Source: Pseudomonas putida (GTDB taxonomy: Bacteria; Pseudomonadota; Gammaproteobacteria; Pseudomonadales; Pseudomonadaceae). From it: a stretch of DNA of 64,000 nucleotides. Positions within the stretch are counted from its first letter, which is position 1. Each line of letters opens with the position of its first letter. Both the position numbers and the translations under genes were made by a program. Below, in pieces: positions 17,088 through 27,285 of the stretch. Location of the stretch: positions 4,221,501 to 4,285,500 of the forward strand of contig CP047152.1 in the NCBI GenBank assembly GCA_041879295.1. The letters are read 5' to 3'. Under the pieces are notes generated by a model. That model was given only the letters and a program-made list of their open reading frames with translations. It was not told where the DNA came from and searched no databases.

Positions 17088-18278
17088 ATGACCGATGCCA
17101 CTTCCGCACGCCTGCGGCCCCTGGCAGACACCTCCCCGTCGGCGGTGGTCGCCGGCTTCATTGCCATGCTTACCGGTTATACCAGTTCGCTGGTGCTGAT
17201 GTTTCAGGCCGGTCAGGCGGCCGGGCTGACCACCGCGCAGATTTCGTCATGGATCTGGGCGCTGTCGATTGGCATGGCGGTGTGCAGCATCGGCCTGTCG
17301 CTACGCTACCGCACACCGATCACCATCGCCTGGTCCACCCCTGGCGCGGCGCTGCTGATCACCAGCCTGGGTGGGGTCAGCTATGGCGAGGCCATTGGTG
17401 CCTACATTACCTGCGCCTTGCTGGTGCTGGTGTGCGGCCTGACCGGCAGTTTCGAGCGCCTGGTCAAACGCATCCCGGCCTCGCTGGCCTCGGCCTTGCT
17501 GGCGGGCATCCTGTTCAAGATCGGCAGCGAAATCTTCGTGGCTGCGCAGCATCGCACGCTGCTGGTGCTGGGCATGTTCTTCAGCTACCTGCTGGTCAAG
17601 CGCCTGTCGCCGCGTTATTGCGTGCTGGCGGCACTGCTGGTGGGCACTGCGTTGTCTGGTGCACTGGGCCTGCTGGACTTCAGCGGCTTCCACCTGGAAG
17701 TGGCCAAGCCGGTGTGGACCACGCCAAGCTTCTCGCTGGCAGCAACCATCAGCATCGGCATTCCGCTGTTCGTGGTGGCCATGACCTCACAGAACATGCC
17801 CGGCGTGGCCGTCCTGCGTGCCGACGGCTACCAGGTGCCGGCCTCGCCGCTGATCTCGGCCACCGGCTTTGCCTCGCTGGTGCTGGCGCCGTTCGGCTCG
17901 CATGGGGTCAACCTGGCTGCGATCAGCGCGGCGATCTGCACCGGACCGCATGCCCATGAAGACCCGAACAAACGTTACACCGCAGCAGTGTGGTGCGGGA
18001 TTTTCTACGGCATTGCCGGGGTGTTCGGAGCCACCTTGGCGGCACTGTTCGCGGCATTGCCGAAAGAGCTGGTGCTGTCGATTGCGGCACTGGCGCTGTT
18101 TGGTTCGATCATGAACGGTTTGACCGTGGCCATGAGCGAAGCGCGCGAGCGGGAGGCAGCGGTGATCACCTTCATGGTGACTGCTTCGGGGCTGACCTTG
18201 TTCTCGATTGGTTCGGCGTTCTGGGGGATTGTGGCGGGGGTGTTGGCCTTGATGATTCTTGGGCCGCGTAGGGTATGA
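17088..18278 (+). CDS. BenE-family benzoate/aromatic acid:H+ symporter
   Basis: 396 residues with about twelve membrane helices and no loop domains. The N-terminus 'PSAVVAGFIAMLTGYTSSLVLMFQAG' and the block 'FGSHGVNLAAISAAICTGPHAHEDPNKRY' are characteristic of BenE proteins, which import benzoate. No benzoate catabolic genes are nearby, so the substrate is left open. An in-frame TTG lies at 17082; the ATG at 17088 is preferred with AAGGA 8 nt upstream. The gene runs straight into a 36 bp tandem repeat just after its stop. Confidence 0.85.
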   Translation: MTDATSARLRPLADTSPSAVVAGFIAMLTGYTSSLVLMFQAGQAAGLTTAQISSWIWALSIGMAVCSIGLSLRYRTPITIAWSTPGAALLITSLGGVSYGEAIGAYITCALLVLVCGLTGSFERLVKRIPASLASALLAGILFKIGSEIFVAAQHRTLLVLGMFFSYLLVKRLSPRYCVLAALLVGTALSGALGLLDFSGFHLEVAKPVWTTPSFSLAATISIGIPLFVVAMTSQNMPGVAVLRADGYQVPASPLISATGFASLVLAPFGSHGVNLAAISAAICTGPHAHEDPNKRYTAAVWCGIFYGIAGVFGATLAALFAALPKELVLSIAALALFGSIMNGLTVAMSEAREREAAVITFMVTASGLTLFSIGSAFWGIVAGVLALMILGPRRV

Positions 18279-18280
18279 CG

Positions 18281-18390
18281 GTAGAGGTAGGGTATGGCGG
18301 TAGAGTGGTGTTGATGGTAGAGGTAGGGTATGGCGGTAGAGTGGTGTTGATGGTAGAGGTAGGGTATGGCGGTAGAGCGGTGTTGATGGT
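18281..18390. repeat. 36 bp tandem repeat, three units
   Basis: Three near-identical 36 bp units, each containing GTAGGGTATGGCGGTAGAG, begin within a few bases of the BenE-family stop codon and end exactly where the first 227 bp palindromic element starts. Confidence 0.9.
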
Positions 18391-18617
18391 GAGATCGAGC
18401 GCCGCCCGCGCGGCGCATCGCGAGCTGCGCTCGCTCCTACGTTTGTTTTTGGCCAGTAACACCTGTTGCAGGCGCGCGCGACCGCCTTGCTCGTACGACG
18501 CGATATCGAGCCATGCGCCAAGGCGTACGCGCGCAAATCCCACAGGAATGACTGGCCCGAAACAAACGTAGGAGCGAGCGCAGCTCGCGATGCGCCGCGC
18601 GGGCGGCGCTCGATCTC
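18391..18617. repeat. 227 bp palindromic element, copy 1
   Basis: Terminal arms of about 66 nt (GAGATCGAGCGCCGCCCGCG... and its complement) enclose a ~95 nt centre that also contains pairing blocks. It lies between the ends of the BenE-family gene and the chemoreceptor gene. Same length and sequence type as seven other copies in the window. Confidence 0.93.
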
Positions 18618-18884
18618 AAACCCAACAACCATCCCCCGCCAGGCCTCGAATCCAACAACCATCCCCCGCCAGGCCTCAAACCCAACAACCATCCCCCGCC
18701 AGGCCTCAATCCCAACAACCATCCCCGCCAGGCCTCAATCCCAACAACCATCCCCCGCCAGGCCTCAAACCCAACAACCATCCCCGCCAGGCCTCAAACC
18801 CAACAACCATCCCCCGCCAGGCCTCAAACCCAACAACCATCCCCGCCAGGCCTCAAACCCAACAACCATCCCCCGCCAGGCCAC
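18618..18884. repeat. minisatellite, nine 29/30 bp units
   Basis: Nine direct repeats (six of 30 bp and three of 29 bp, total 267 bp) share the core CCAACAACCATCCCC followed by GCCAGGCCTC. Units differ by one C in the C-run and by one or two substitutions. The array starts at the end of the 227 bp element and ends at the base before the chemoreceptor stop codon. Confidence 0.95.
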
Positions 18885-20825
18885 CTAAATCCTGAAATGC
18901 CCCACCATCCCCTTCAGGTCAGTACCCAACTGCGCCAACTCGACACTGGACCGGGCATTGTCCTGCATCGCCAACGCCGCTTGGTCCGCACTGCCGCGAA
19001 TCTGCGTGACACTGCGGCTGATCTCTTCCGCCACCGAACTCTGCTGCTCGGCGGCTGCGGCAATCTGCTGGTTCATCTGCTGAATCAATGAAACCGCTGC
19101 GGCAATGCTGCCCAGCGCACTTTCGGTCTGCAGTGCATCGGCCACGGCCAGCCGCACCAGCTCGGTACTCCCACGGATCTGCGCCACTGACTGCTGGGCA
19201 TTGCCGCGCAGGCTGGCCACCAAGGTCTCGATCTGCTCGGTGGATTGCCGGGTACGCCGCGCCAGCGCACGCACTTCATCGGCCACCACGGCAAAGCCAC
19301 GCCCCTGCTCGCCAGCGCGGGCAGCCTCAATGGCGGCATTGAGCGCCAGCAGGTTGGTTTGCTCGGCCACGCTCTTGATCACTTCCAGCACGTCGCCAAT
19401 GGTGTGGATTTCGGCACTGAGGCTGTCGATGCCGGCGCTGGCGGCTTCTGCCGCCGACGCCAGTTGCTCGATGCGCTGCATGCTCTGGCGCACCACCTGC
19501 TGACCCGAGTCGACCTTCTCGTCCGCTGCCTGGGCCGCCTGCGCCGCCTCTTCGGCATTGCGCGCCACATCGTGCACGGTGGCCGTCATCTGCTGCATGG
19601 CGGTAGCCACCTGTTCGGTTTCCTCTTTCTGGCTGCCCACCTCGCGGTTGGTCTGCTCGGTCACCGTCGACAACGCCTGGGCACTGCCGGCCAATTGTTC
19701 GATGCCTTGCTGCAAGCCGCTGACAATGCCCGAGAGCCCCGCCGCCATCTGCTGCATGGCCTGCATCAGTTGCCCCACCTCATCCCGGCGCGGCGCCTGG
19801 GCGTCGAAGCCCAGCTCACCCGCCGCGATGCGCTGGGCGCGGGCAATCACATGCTTCAACGGGCCGACCACAGCCCGGGTAATCAGCCAGGCCGCCAACA
19901 CGCCTACAAGCAGCGCCAGCGCCGTGGCCAGGCCGATGGCGAGGGTATTACGCTGCAGCTCCCCTTGCAGGGCCTGCTCCTGCCCAAGATAGGCTTGGTC
20001 GACACGCCCGGTAACCCGCTCGGCGCTGGCCTGCAACTGCGCCTTGAGCCCCTGCTCGCGGACCAGCTGGTCGGTGTATTCGTTGAGTTTTTCCGAGAAA
20101 CTGCCAATGTGCCCAGCCACTTCGCCCAGCACGCTCTGGTAACCGGCATCGCCAACCGCGCCTTGCAACTGGCTGACCAGGCCGGCGGCCTCCACTGTCT
20201 GGGCAATACGCTCCTGGCTCACATCCTCCTCGCCCTTGCGGCTTTTATCCAGACGCACCCGCGCTTCGTCCATGGCCTGCAGCATCAGCCGCGACACCTG
20301 GGCCACCTGCGCGGCTTGCTCAAGAAACTCGCCACCCTGCTGGCCCTGGGACTGCTTGAGAGTGTACGCGCCGTCATCGGCCAGGCCGGCCTGCAGCACA
20401 TCAAGGTTATTGGACACGTTGGACACCGACCAACTGGCCATGTCCAGCGCCAGCTCCTTGGCCTGCACGGCCTCGACAAAGGCTTCGAATGCCTGGCCAT
20501 AGGCGGCGAGATCGGTTTGCGCCGCCGCCAGCGCCGGCAGGCCTTGGGCGCGTTCGACCAAACCCTGCAGGCCGACACGCAAAGCGTCGGCCTCCTTCAT
20601 GTCGGACCGCAGGGCAAACGCCTGCTCATGCTCGCGCAAGCGCAGCAAGTCGGTATTGAACTGGGCCAGCTGACGCAAGCTGTCGAAGCGCTGACCAACG
20701 CTTTGCAGCGCCACGATGCCGATGGCCGCCACCGCCAGCGTCAGCAGCAGCACCAGGGCAAAGCCCAGGCCAAGTTTGCGGGCCATGCCCAGGTTGGCCA
20801 GCACACCGTGCTTGCTCGCGCCCAT
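18885..20825 (-). CDS. methyl-accepting chemotaxis protein with a large helical periplasmic sensor
   Basis: 646 residues; the ATG at 20825 follows AAGGGGAT. A membrane helix lies at about 17-40, followed by a ~255-residue, mostly helical periplasmic domain, a second helix ('[21 protein letters not shown]'), HAMP, and a long cytoplasmic coiled coil. The size and helical content of the sensor suggest a helical bimodular (HBM) type like McpS, but the ligand is unknown. The signalling tip is clear: '[20 protein letters not shown]' and '[15 protein letters not shown]'. No C-terminal CheR-tether pentapeptide is visible (it ends GHFRI). The stop codon abuts a minisatellite. Confidence 0.92.
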   Translation of the reverse strand: MGASKHGVLANLGMARKLGLGFALVLLLTLAVAAIGIVALQSVGQRFDSLRQLAQFNTDLLRLREHEQAFALRSDMKEADALRVGLQGLVERAQGLPALAAAQTDLAAYGQAFEAFVEAVQAKELALDMASWSVSNVSNNLDVLQAGLADDGAYTLKQSQGQQGGEFLEQAAQVAQVSRLMLQAMDEARVRLDKSRKGEEDVSQERIAQTVEAAGLVSQLQGAVGDAGYQSVLGEVAGHIGSFSEKLNEYTDQLVREQGLKAQLQASAERVTGRVDQAYLGQEQALQGELQRNTLAIGLATALALLVGVLAAWLITRAVVGPLKHVIARAQRIAAGELGFDAQAPRRDEVGQLMQAMQQMAAGLSGIVSGLQQGIEQLAGSAQALSTVTEQTNREVGSQKEETEQVATAMQQMTATVHDVARNAEEAAQAAQAADEKVDSGQQVVRQSMQRIEQLASAAEAASAGIDSLSAEIHTIGDVLEVIKSVAEQTNLLALNAAIEAARAGEQGRGFAVVADEVRALARRTRQSTEQIETLVASLRGNAQQSVAQIRGSTELVRLAVADALQTESALGSIAAAVSLIQQMNQQIAAAAEQQSSVAEEISRSVTQIRGSADQAALAMQDNARSSVELAQLGTDLKGMVGHFRI

Positions 20826-21066
20826 CGCCGATCCCCTTTCAGCCAGTGAGGTTATCCCGAAGGCTAAGGGTGGCAACGTTGCCTGCCAATGAACAAGAGG
20901 GTGGCGCCAGAATAGTGTCAAATAGCTATGAACGTGTCGCTATCAGGCTGGCCGAGGTCGCCCTGCGTATCGGAGGAAGGCCTGAGCGGGGGAATCCTGC
21001 CCATAGGCGACAGTGCCGCCTGCGTCCGGGGTGGGTATACCCGCGAAGCCGGCGGCGTGTTTCGCC

Positions 21067-21828
<762 letters not shown>

Positions 21829-22004
21829 CGCGTGCTCCTGTGAGGGATTGGTGGGGTTCAGAGCATAGTCAGCCACCGCTCGGCCGGGCAGCATCATCAC
21901 ACCAACGGTTGGGCTACCATGCTTGTCAGTGATTTTAAGGAACCGCCTTCATCAACAAGGTAGATTGAACGCCTTACTTCCTCCACAGCCCACAAGGACC
22001 CGCC

Positions 22005-23006
22005 ATGACCCAGACCAACCGCCGCTTCCTGCTTGCCAAACGCCCGGTCGGCGCCGTGCGCCGTGACGACTTCAGCTTCGAGACCGTACCGGCCGAACAA
22101 CCCGGCGAAGGCCAGGTACTGGTGCGCAACCTGTACCTGTCGCTGGACCCGGCCATGCGCGGCTGGATGAACGAAGGCAAGTCCTACATCCCGCCCGTGG
22201 CCCTGGGCCAGGTAATGCGTGCGCTGGGCGTCGGTGAGGTGGTTGCCTCCAATCACCCCGGCTACCAGCCGGGCGATTACGTAAGCGGCGCCCTCGGCGT
22301 GCAGGACTACTTCACCGGCGAGCCCCAGGGCCTGCACAAGATCGACCCCAAGCTGGCCCCCCTGCCCCGTTACCTGTCAGCCTTGGGCATGACCGGCATG
22401 ACCGCCTACTTCGCCCTGCTGGAGGTCGGCCAACCCAAAGCTGGCGACACCGTGGTCATTTCCGGCGCGGCCGGTGCGGTGGGCAGCATTGTCGGGCAGA
22501 TTGCCAAGATCAAAGGTTGCCGCGTGGTCGGTATTGCCGGCGGTGCCGAGAAGTGCCAGTACCTGAAGGACGAGCTGGGCTTTGACGGCGTGATCGACTA
22601 CAAGGCCGAAGACGTGCTGGCCGGCCTGAAGCGAGAATGCCCCAAGGGCGTGGACGTGTACTTCGACAACGTGGGCGGTGACATCCTCGATGCCGTGCTG
22701 ACGCGCATCAACTTCAAGGCACGCATTGTGATTTGCGGCGCGATCAGTCAGTACAACAATAAGGAAGCGGTGAAAGGCCCGGCCAACTACCTGTCGCTGC
22801 TGGTGAACCGCGCGCGCATGGAAGGTTTTGTGGTGATGGATTACACCAAGGACTATGGCAAGGCTGCGCTGGAGATTGCCGGCTGGCTGGCCAGTGGTCA
22901 GGTGAAGAGCAAGGAAGATGTGGTGGAGGGGCTGGAGACGTTCCCTGAGACCTTGCTGAAGCTGTTTAGCGGGGAGAATTTTGGGAAGTTGGTGTTGAAG
23001 GTTTGA
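22005..23006 (+). CDS. zinc-independent NADP-dependent MDR oxidoreductase
   Basis: 333 residues, the normal length of the leukotriene-B4-12-hydroxydehydrogenase/CurA-like MDR group. It has the nucleotide motif 'ISGAAGAVGSIVGQIAKIKG', the NADP-binding 'GIAGGAEKCQYL', and the signature 'DVYFDNVGGDILDAVL'. No zinc-ligand cysteines are present. It reduces alpha,beta-unsaturated carbonyls in known relatives. The ATG at 22005 is preceded by a weak GGACC. Repeats begin about 35 nt after the stop. Confidence 0.92.
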   Translation: MTQTNRRFLLAKRPVGAVRRDDFSFETVPAEQPGEGQVLVRNLYLSLDPAMRGWMNEGKSYIPPVALGQVMRALGVGEVVASNHPGYQPGDYVSGALGVQDYFTGEPQGLHKIDPKLAPLPRYLSALGMTGMTAYFALLEVGQPKAGDTVVISGAAGAVGSIVGQIAKIKGCRVVGIAGGAEKCQYLKDELGFDGVIDYKAEDVLAGLKRECPKGVDVYFDNVGGDILDAVLTRINFKARIVICGAISQYNNKEAVKGPANYLSLLVNRARMEGFVVMDYTKDYGKAALEIAGWLASGQVKSKEDVVEGLETFPETLLKLFSGENFGKLVLKV

Positions 23007-23041
23007 TTGGGGGGTGGGTTTAGGGTGCATGCCTTGTGAGG

Positions 23042-23141
23042 TTTAGCGCCTGGGAGATCGAGCGCCGCCTGTATGGCGGTAGAGGTGCGTCGCCTGGGAG
23101 ATCGAGCGCCGTCTGTATGGCGGTAGAGGTGCGTCGCCTGG
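23042..23141. repeat. direct 44 bp repeats left of element copy 2
   Basis: Two units of about 44 bp containing GCCTGTATGGCGGTAGAGG and CGCCTGGGAGATCGAGCG lie just left of copy 2. They are in the opposite orientation to the 44 bp units on its right side (23369-23456), so copy 2 is flanked by inverted sets of the same sub-repeat. Confidence 0.85.
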
Positions 23142-23368
23142 GAGATCGAGCGCCGCCCGCGCGGCGCATCGCGAGCTACGCTCGCTCCTACGTTTGTTTC
23201 TGGCCAGTAACGCCTGTGACAGGCGCGCGCGACCGTTTTGTTTGTACGACGCAATATCGCGCCAAGCGCCAAAGCGTTCGCGCGCAAATCCCACAGGAAT
23301 GATTGGCCCGAAACAAACGTAGGAGCGAGCGCAGCTCGCGATGCGCCGCGCGGGCGGCGCTCGATCTC
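23142..23368. repeat. 227 bp palindromic element, copy 2
   Basis: Same boundaries and length as copy 1. It lies downstream of the MDR oxidoreductase gene. The left arm has GAGCTACGCTCG whereas the right arm keeps CGAGCGCAGCTC, leaving one mismatch in the stem. Confidence 0.93.
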
Positions 23369-23557
23369 ATAGGCGACGCACCTCTACCGCCATACAGGCG
23401 GCGCTCGATCTCATAGGCGACGCACCTCTACCGCCATACAGGCGGCGCTCGATCTCACAGGCGACGCACCTCTACCGCCATACCCTCAAGGTCACACCGC
23501 CTGGCATGACGTTGCGCAATGGCCGGGTGTGTTTGCCTTGGGTTTTATGGTGTTGCA
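23369..23557. repeat. 44 bp sub-repeats (x2) plus 101 bp spacer between copies 2 and 3
   Basis: Two identical-type 44 bp units (23369-23412, 23413-23456; core GGCGACGCACCTCTACCGCC) are followed by a 101 bp spacer (23457-23557). The spacer recurs, nearly the same, between copies 6/7 and 7/8 at 62 kb. Confidence 0.92.
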
Positions 23558-23784
23558 GAAATCGAGCGCCGCCCGCGCGGCGCATCGCGAGCTACGCTCG
23601 CTCCTACGTTTGTTTCTGGCCAATAACGCCTGTGGCAGACGCGCGCGACCGTTTTGTTTGTACGACGCAATATCGCGCCAAGCGCCAAAGCGTTCGCGCG
23701 CAAATCCCCCAGGAATAACTGGCCCGAAACAAACGTAGGAGCGAGCGCAGCTCGCGATGCGCCGCGCGGGCGGCGCTCGATCTC
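23558..23784. repeat. 227 bp palindromic element, copy 3
   Basis: The same element begins 416 bp after the start of copy 2 (328 + 2 x 44). The spacer 23007-24009 between the MDR gene and uppP, about 1 kb, holds no gene that I can support. Confidence 0.93.
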
Positions 23785-24009
23785 ACAGGCGACGCACCTC
23801 TACCGCCATACAGGCGGCGCTCAATTTACGCACCACCTCAAAACCCAAGGCGGCACCTGGTAGCCTTGATCCGATGTCCCGGCGCACACATCGAACCGTT
23901 GCTCTGGTAGCATCCGGCCCGCACCAAAATCTTCGCTGTCTGAACCGACAATCATAGAAAAATCAAGAGCATGGGCCTTGCAAGCCGCACGGCCCCTAAC
24001 GGGGGATTA

Positions 24010-24840
24010 ATGGACTTATGGACTGCCTTCCAGGCAATCATCCTGGGAGTGGTTGAAGGGCTCACGGAGTTTCTGCCAGTTTCCAGTACCGGGCACCAGA
24101 TCATCGTTGCCGATTTGATCGATTTTGGCGGTGAACGCGCGATAGCGTTCAACATCATCATCCAGCTGGCGGCGATCCTGGCGGTAGTGTGGGAATTTCG
24201 CGGCAAGATCCTGGAAGTGGTGTTCGGCCTGACCAGCCAGCCCACGGCACGGCGTTTCACCGGCAATCTGCTGCTGGCGTTCCTGCCGGCAGTAGTGCTG
24301 GGCGTGCTGTTCGCCGACCTGATCCACCATTACCTGTTCAACCCGATTACCGTGGCAGCGGCGTTGGTTGTGGGCGGGGTGATCATGCTCTGGGCCGAGC
24401 GTCGCGAGCACCGCGTAGAGGTGGACCACGTGGACGAAATGCGCTGGAGCCACGCCCTCAAGATCGGCTTCATCCAGTGCCTGGCGATGATCCCAGGCAC
24501 ATCGCGTTCCGGGTCCACCATCATCGGCGGCCTGCTGTTCGGCCTGTCGCGCAAAGCGGCCACCGAGTTCTCGTTCTTCCTGGCGATGCCGACCATGGTC
24601 GGCGCAGCCGTGTATTCGGGTTACAAGTACCGTGACCTGTTCCAACCCGGCGACCTGCCGGTGTTCGCTATCGGCTTCGTGACCTCGTTCATCTTCGCCA
24701 TGATCGCCGTGCGTGCGCTGCTCAAGTTCATCGCCAACCACAGCTACGCGACGTTCGCCTGGTATCGCATCGCCTTCGGTTTATTGATTCTGGCTACCTG
24801 GCAGTTCGGCTGGATCGACTGGTCGACAGCTCAGGGCTAA
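24010..24840 (+). CDS. uppP: undecaprenyl-diphosphatase (BacA family)
   Basis: 276 residues with about eight membrane helices, starting [23 protein letters not shown]. It dephosphorylates undecaprenyl diphosphate to recycle the lipid carrier used for peptidoglycan and O-antigen. The catalytic motifs are present: [14 protein letters not shown] near the N-terminus and '[13 protein letters not shown]' (Arg/Ser) at about 160-172. An upstream in-frame ATG at 23971 lacks a better ribosome site; the ATG at 24010 follows GGGGG. It ends in a bidirectional terminator shared with convergent pyrF. Confidence 0.95.
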   Translation: MDLWTAFQAIILGVVEGLTEFLPVSSTGHQIIVADLIDFGGERAIAFNIIIQLAAILAVVWEFRGKILEVVFGLTSQPTARRFTGNLLLAFLPAVVLGVLFADLIHHYLFNPITVAAALVVGGVIMLWAERREHRVEVDHVDEMRWSHALKIGFIQCLAMIPGTSRSGSTIIGGLLFGLSRKAATEFSFFLAMPTMVGAAVYSGYKYRDLFQPGDLPVFAIGFVTSFIFAMIAVRALLKFIANHSYATFAWYRIAFGLLILATWQFGWIDWSTAQG

Positions 24841-24851
24841 CGGAACACAAA

Positions 24852-24886
24852 AATGAAAAAGGGCTGCATACGCAGCCCTTTTCATT
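24852..24886. terminator. bidirectional rho-independent terminator between uppP and pyrF
   Basis: A 15 bp stem (AATGAAAAAGGGCTGC region and its complement) has A-run/T-run ends on both strands. It lies between the two convergent stop codons. Confidence 0.92.
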
Positions 24887-24894
24887 GGTCAGGT

Positions 24895-25596
24895 TCAGCC
24901 GCGAATTTCAGCGACTACCGCAGCTAGCGCTTGCGCCGGGTTGGCAGCCTGGCTGATCGGGCGGCCGATTACCAGGTAGTCCGAACCGGCATCCAGTGCC
25001 TGGCGCGGGGTGAGGATACGGCGCTGGTCATCCTGCGCGCTGCCCGCAGGGCGAATGCCCGGGGTCACCAGTTGCAACGACGGGTGCGCCGCCTTCAGTG
25101 CCGGGGCCTCCAGCGCCGAACACACCAAACCGTCCATGCCAGCCTTCTCGGCCAGCGCGGCCAGGCGCAGCACCTGCTCTTGCGGGTCGACATCCAGGCC
25201 GATACCAGCCAGGTCTTCACGCTCCATGCTGGTCAGCACAGTCACGCCAATCAGCAATGGCTGCGGGCCGCTGCGCTTGGCCAACTCTTCACGGCAGGCC
25301 GCCATCATGCGCAGGCCGCCGGAGCAATGCACGTTGACCATCCACACACCCATCTCGGCTGCAGCCTTCACTGCCATGGCGGTGGTGTTGGGGATGTCGT
25401 GGAACTTGAGGTCCAGGAACACTTCGAAACCCTTGTCGCACAGGGTTTCGACAATACCCGAAGCGCTGCTGGTGAACAGCTCCTTGCCAACCTTTACCCG
25501 GCACAGCGCAGGGTCAAGCTGGTCAGCCAGCTTCAGAGCGGCCTCACGGGTAGGGAAATCCAGGGCGACGATCAGGGGCGTCTGGCAGGCGGACAT
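24895..25596 (-). CDS. pyrF: orotidine-5'-phosphate decarboxylase
   Basis: 233 residues starting [18 protein letters not shown]. It decarboxylates OMP to UMP, the last step of de novo UMP synthesis. Catalytic signature '[17 protein letters not shown]' with the Asp-Lys-Asp set is present, plus the phosphate-binding C-terminal '[20 protein letters not shown]'. Full length, TIM barrel. The ATG at 25596 is chosen over an upstream in-frame start at 25632. Confidence 0.97.
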   Translation of the reverse strand: MSACQTPLIVALDFPTREAALKLADQLDPALCRVKVGKELFTSSASGIVETLCDKGFEVFLDLKFHDIPNTTAMAVKAAAEMGVWMVNVHCSGGLRMMAACREELAKRSGPQPLLIGVTVLTSMEREDLAGIGLDVDPQEQVLRLAALAEKAGMDGLVCSALEAPALKAAHPSLQLVTPGIRPAGSAQDDQRRILTPRQALDAGSDYLVIGRPISQAANPAQALAAVVAEIRG

Positions 25597-25777
25597 GGCA
25601 GGGTCTCTTTGCAAGTCGAAAACGGCGCGCATTGTAAACGAAGTGACGCAGGCTTTGGGGCCCGCAGGTCACGGAATTGGCCCAGCATGGGCTGGCTCCT
25701 ATAATTGAACTATTGGAAAGTGCAATTGCTCAAAAATCGTACAAGCGCTGCACATCACTCTGTAAAGGAGAACGACA

Positions 25778-25945
25778 ATGCCCTGGTATGCCTGGCTGAT
25801 CCTCATCATAGCCCTCGGCTCCATCGTCGGAGGTTTGATGATGCTGCGCGACACGGCAAAAAAACTGCCACTGACCGAAGAGCAACTGCGCAAGGTGCAT
25901 GAGCGCAATGCCGAAGCGGATGCCAAGGATGCACAGGACCGTTAG
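25778..25945 (+). CDS. DUF2897-family small membrane protein, 55 aa
   Basis: A short gene with an excellent ribosome site (AAAGGAG, 8 nt before the ATG). The protein begins MPWYAWLILIIALGSIVGG, a single membrane helix, and continues with a charged cytoplasmic helix (TAKKLPLTEEQLRKVHERN). This composition matches DUF2897, small proteins found next to pyrF in pseudomonads. Function unknown. Confidence 0.8.
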   Translation: MPWYAWLILIIALGSIVGGLMMLRDTAKKLPLTEEQLRKVHERNAEADAKDAQDR

Positions 25946-26002
25946 GGGTTAAGAAGGGGTTGAAAGCCTCATTTTGCTTGGCGTGGGTTATGTGGTGCCG
26001 GT

Positions 26003-26229
26003 GAGATCGAGCGCCGCCCGCGCGGCGCATCGCGAGCTGCGCTCGCTCCTACGTTTGTTTCAGGCCAGTAACGCCTGTGACAGGCGCGCGCGACCGCCTT
26101 GTTTGTACAACGTGATATTGCGCCATGCGCCAAGGCGTTCGCGCGCAAATGGCACAGGAATGATTGGCCCGAAACAAACGTAGGAGCGAGCGCAGCTCGC
26201 GATGCGCCGCGCGGGCGGCGCTCGATATA
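26003..26229. repeat. 227 bp palindromic element, copy 4
   Basis: Same element, between the DUF2897 gene and the convergent comEA-like gene. The last three bases differ (CTCGATATA), so the outermost stem base pairs are lost. The region 25946-26414 holds no other gene. Confidence 0.92.
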
Positions 26230-26341
26230 CGCATCACCTCAAACCTCAAGACGGACACCTGATAGCCTTAACTCCATCTCCCGGCGACCCCATCGCCGGT
26301 CACCCATGCCCCCTTTCGTGTTGAGCCGCCTCATTTCAGAC

Positions 26342-26367
26342 AAAAAACAGGGCTGCTTTGCAGCCCC
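26342..26367 (-). terminator. rho-independent terminator after the ComEA-like gene
   Basis: Read on the minus strand: GGGGCTGC, loop AAA, GCAGCCCT, then a run of six T. It lies about 50 nt beyond the stop codon of the ComEA-like gene. Confidence 0.85.
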
Positions 26368-26414
26368 GGTTCCGAAGGGCAACCCCAAACCACAGGCTCG
26401 CCCTACTCCCGCAC

Positions 26415-26750
26415 TTACTCCACCATCACCTTGTCCCGGTTACGCTCCAGCAACGCATTGCCAATGCCCTTGATCTCCAGCAGTTCATCCACCGAAGCAA
26501 ACGGCCCATTGGCCTCCCTATAGGCCACGATGGCTTCAGCCTTGGCCTTGCCTATCCCGTTCAGCTCCTTCTGCAAGGTGACCGCATCAGCCTTGTTCAG
26601 GTCCAGCCGCTGCGGCTGCTGGGCCTGCTGCTGGCTCACCACCGGCACTGGCTCGGGCATCGCCGGGGCGCTGGCCGGAGCAGCGCTGAGGGAAAAGGAC
26701 AGGCTGGCGAACAGCGGCAGCAGCAAGTACGACAGAACGTTGTTACGCAT
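26415..26750 (-). CDS. ComEA-type helix-hairpin-helix DNA-binding protein
   Basis: 111 residues. A signal peptide (to about residue 25, ending SLSAAPA) and a Pro/Gln linker lead into two helix-hairpin-helix motifs: 'LNKADAVTLQKELNGIGKAKAEAIVAYRE' and 'VDELLEIKGIGNALLERN'. It should bind double-stranded DNA in the periplasm, as ComEA does in DNA uptake. The ATG at 26750 has AGGAG 8 nt upstream; an in-frame GTG at 26759 is less likely. It marks the right-hand conserved boundary of the Pseudomonas O-antigen locus. Confidence 0.9.
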   Translation of the reverse strand: MRNNVLSYLLLPLFASLSFSLSAAPASAPAMPEPVPVVSQQQAQQPQRLDLNKADAVTLQKELNGIGKAKAEAIVAYREANGPFASVDELLEIKGIGNALLERNRDKVMVE

Positions 26751-27285
26751 GGTGAACACTCCTAGTGTTGGTCATTTTCCAGCAGCCGTTTTCCTTCGGC
26801 TGCGTAATCAACCCTAGCGGCAAACCCCACACCGAAACAGCCGCCATCATCGGCGAATGGTTACCAAATCGATCAGCCACCCAGCCAACTTCGCCCACCC
26901 AAAAACAATGGCCTTCCCCCTCCGCCACCCGGCCGGAGCGCATTTGGCGCCCTGCATCATGGCCTGTAGCCGAATACCCGTTTGTCCGATGCCGCATTCA
27001 CCGCAAGACCCGCACACTTTCCTACAACCCCCGGCGAACGAAGCCAGACTACGAACAACCGCACTCTCCAGCCAGGCGAAGATCACCTGCCAACTGGCAT
27101 CACATGAACCAACTGCTAGATTTTTGAGCAATGGACAGCCGTTTGCTTGAAGGACCCAAGCTGCACGCCCTCATCCACCCGCCGCTTGCCCGCGCACCCA
27201 GCCCGTCCATCAGGCCAGCCTTCGCACGGCCATCCGGCCCCTTAGGCCCACCCGTACCGCCCCGCCCAGCAAGAGGATCACCGCC
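26751..27285. other. gene-free spacer between comEA and wecB
   Basis: 535 bp between divergent genes. It holds open frames up to about 120 codons, but none has a ribosome site, family resemblance or normal composition. A hairpin with CAGCCG / CGGCTG arms lies near 26781-26802. Promoters for both flanking genes are presumably here, but I could not place them convincingly. Confidence 0.5.

Noticed and set aside
18618..18884. Possible CRISPR array
   Set aside because: Units are head-to-tail without variable spacers and there are no cas genes; it is a minisatellite.
18466..18895. Open frames through element copy 1 and the minisatellite encoding repeated Pro/Gln/Ser peptides
   Set aside because: They span a structured repeat and cross element boundaries. 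The 29/30 bp unit mix breaks any single frame, and similar frames occur over every copy of the element.
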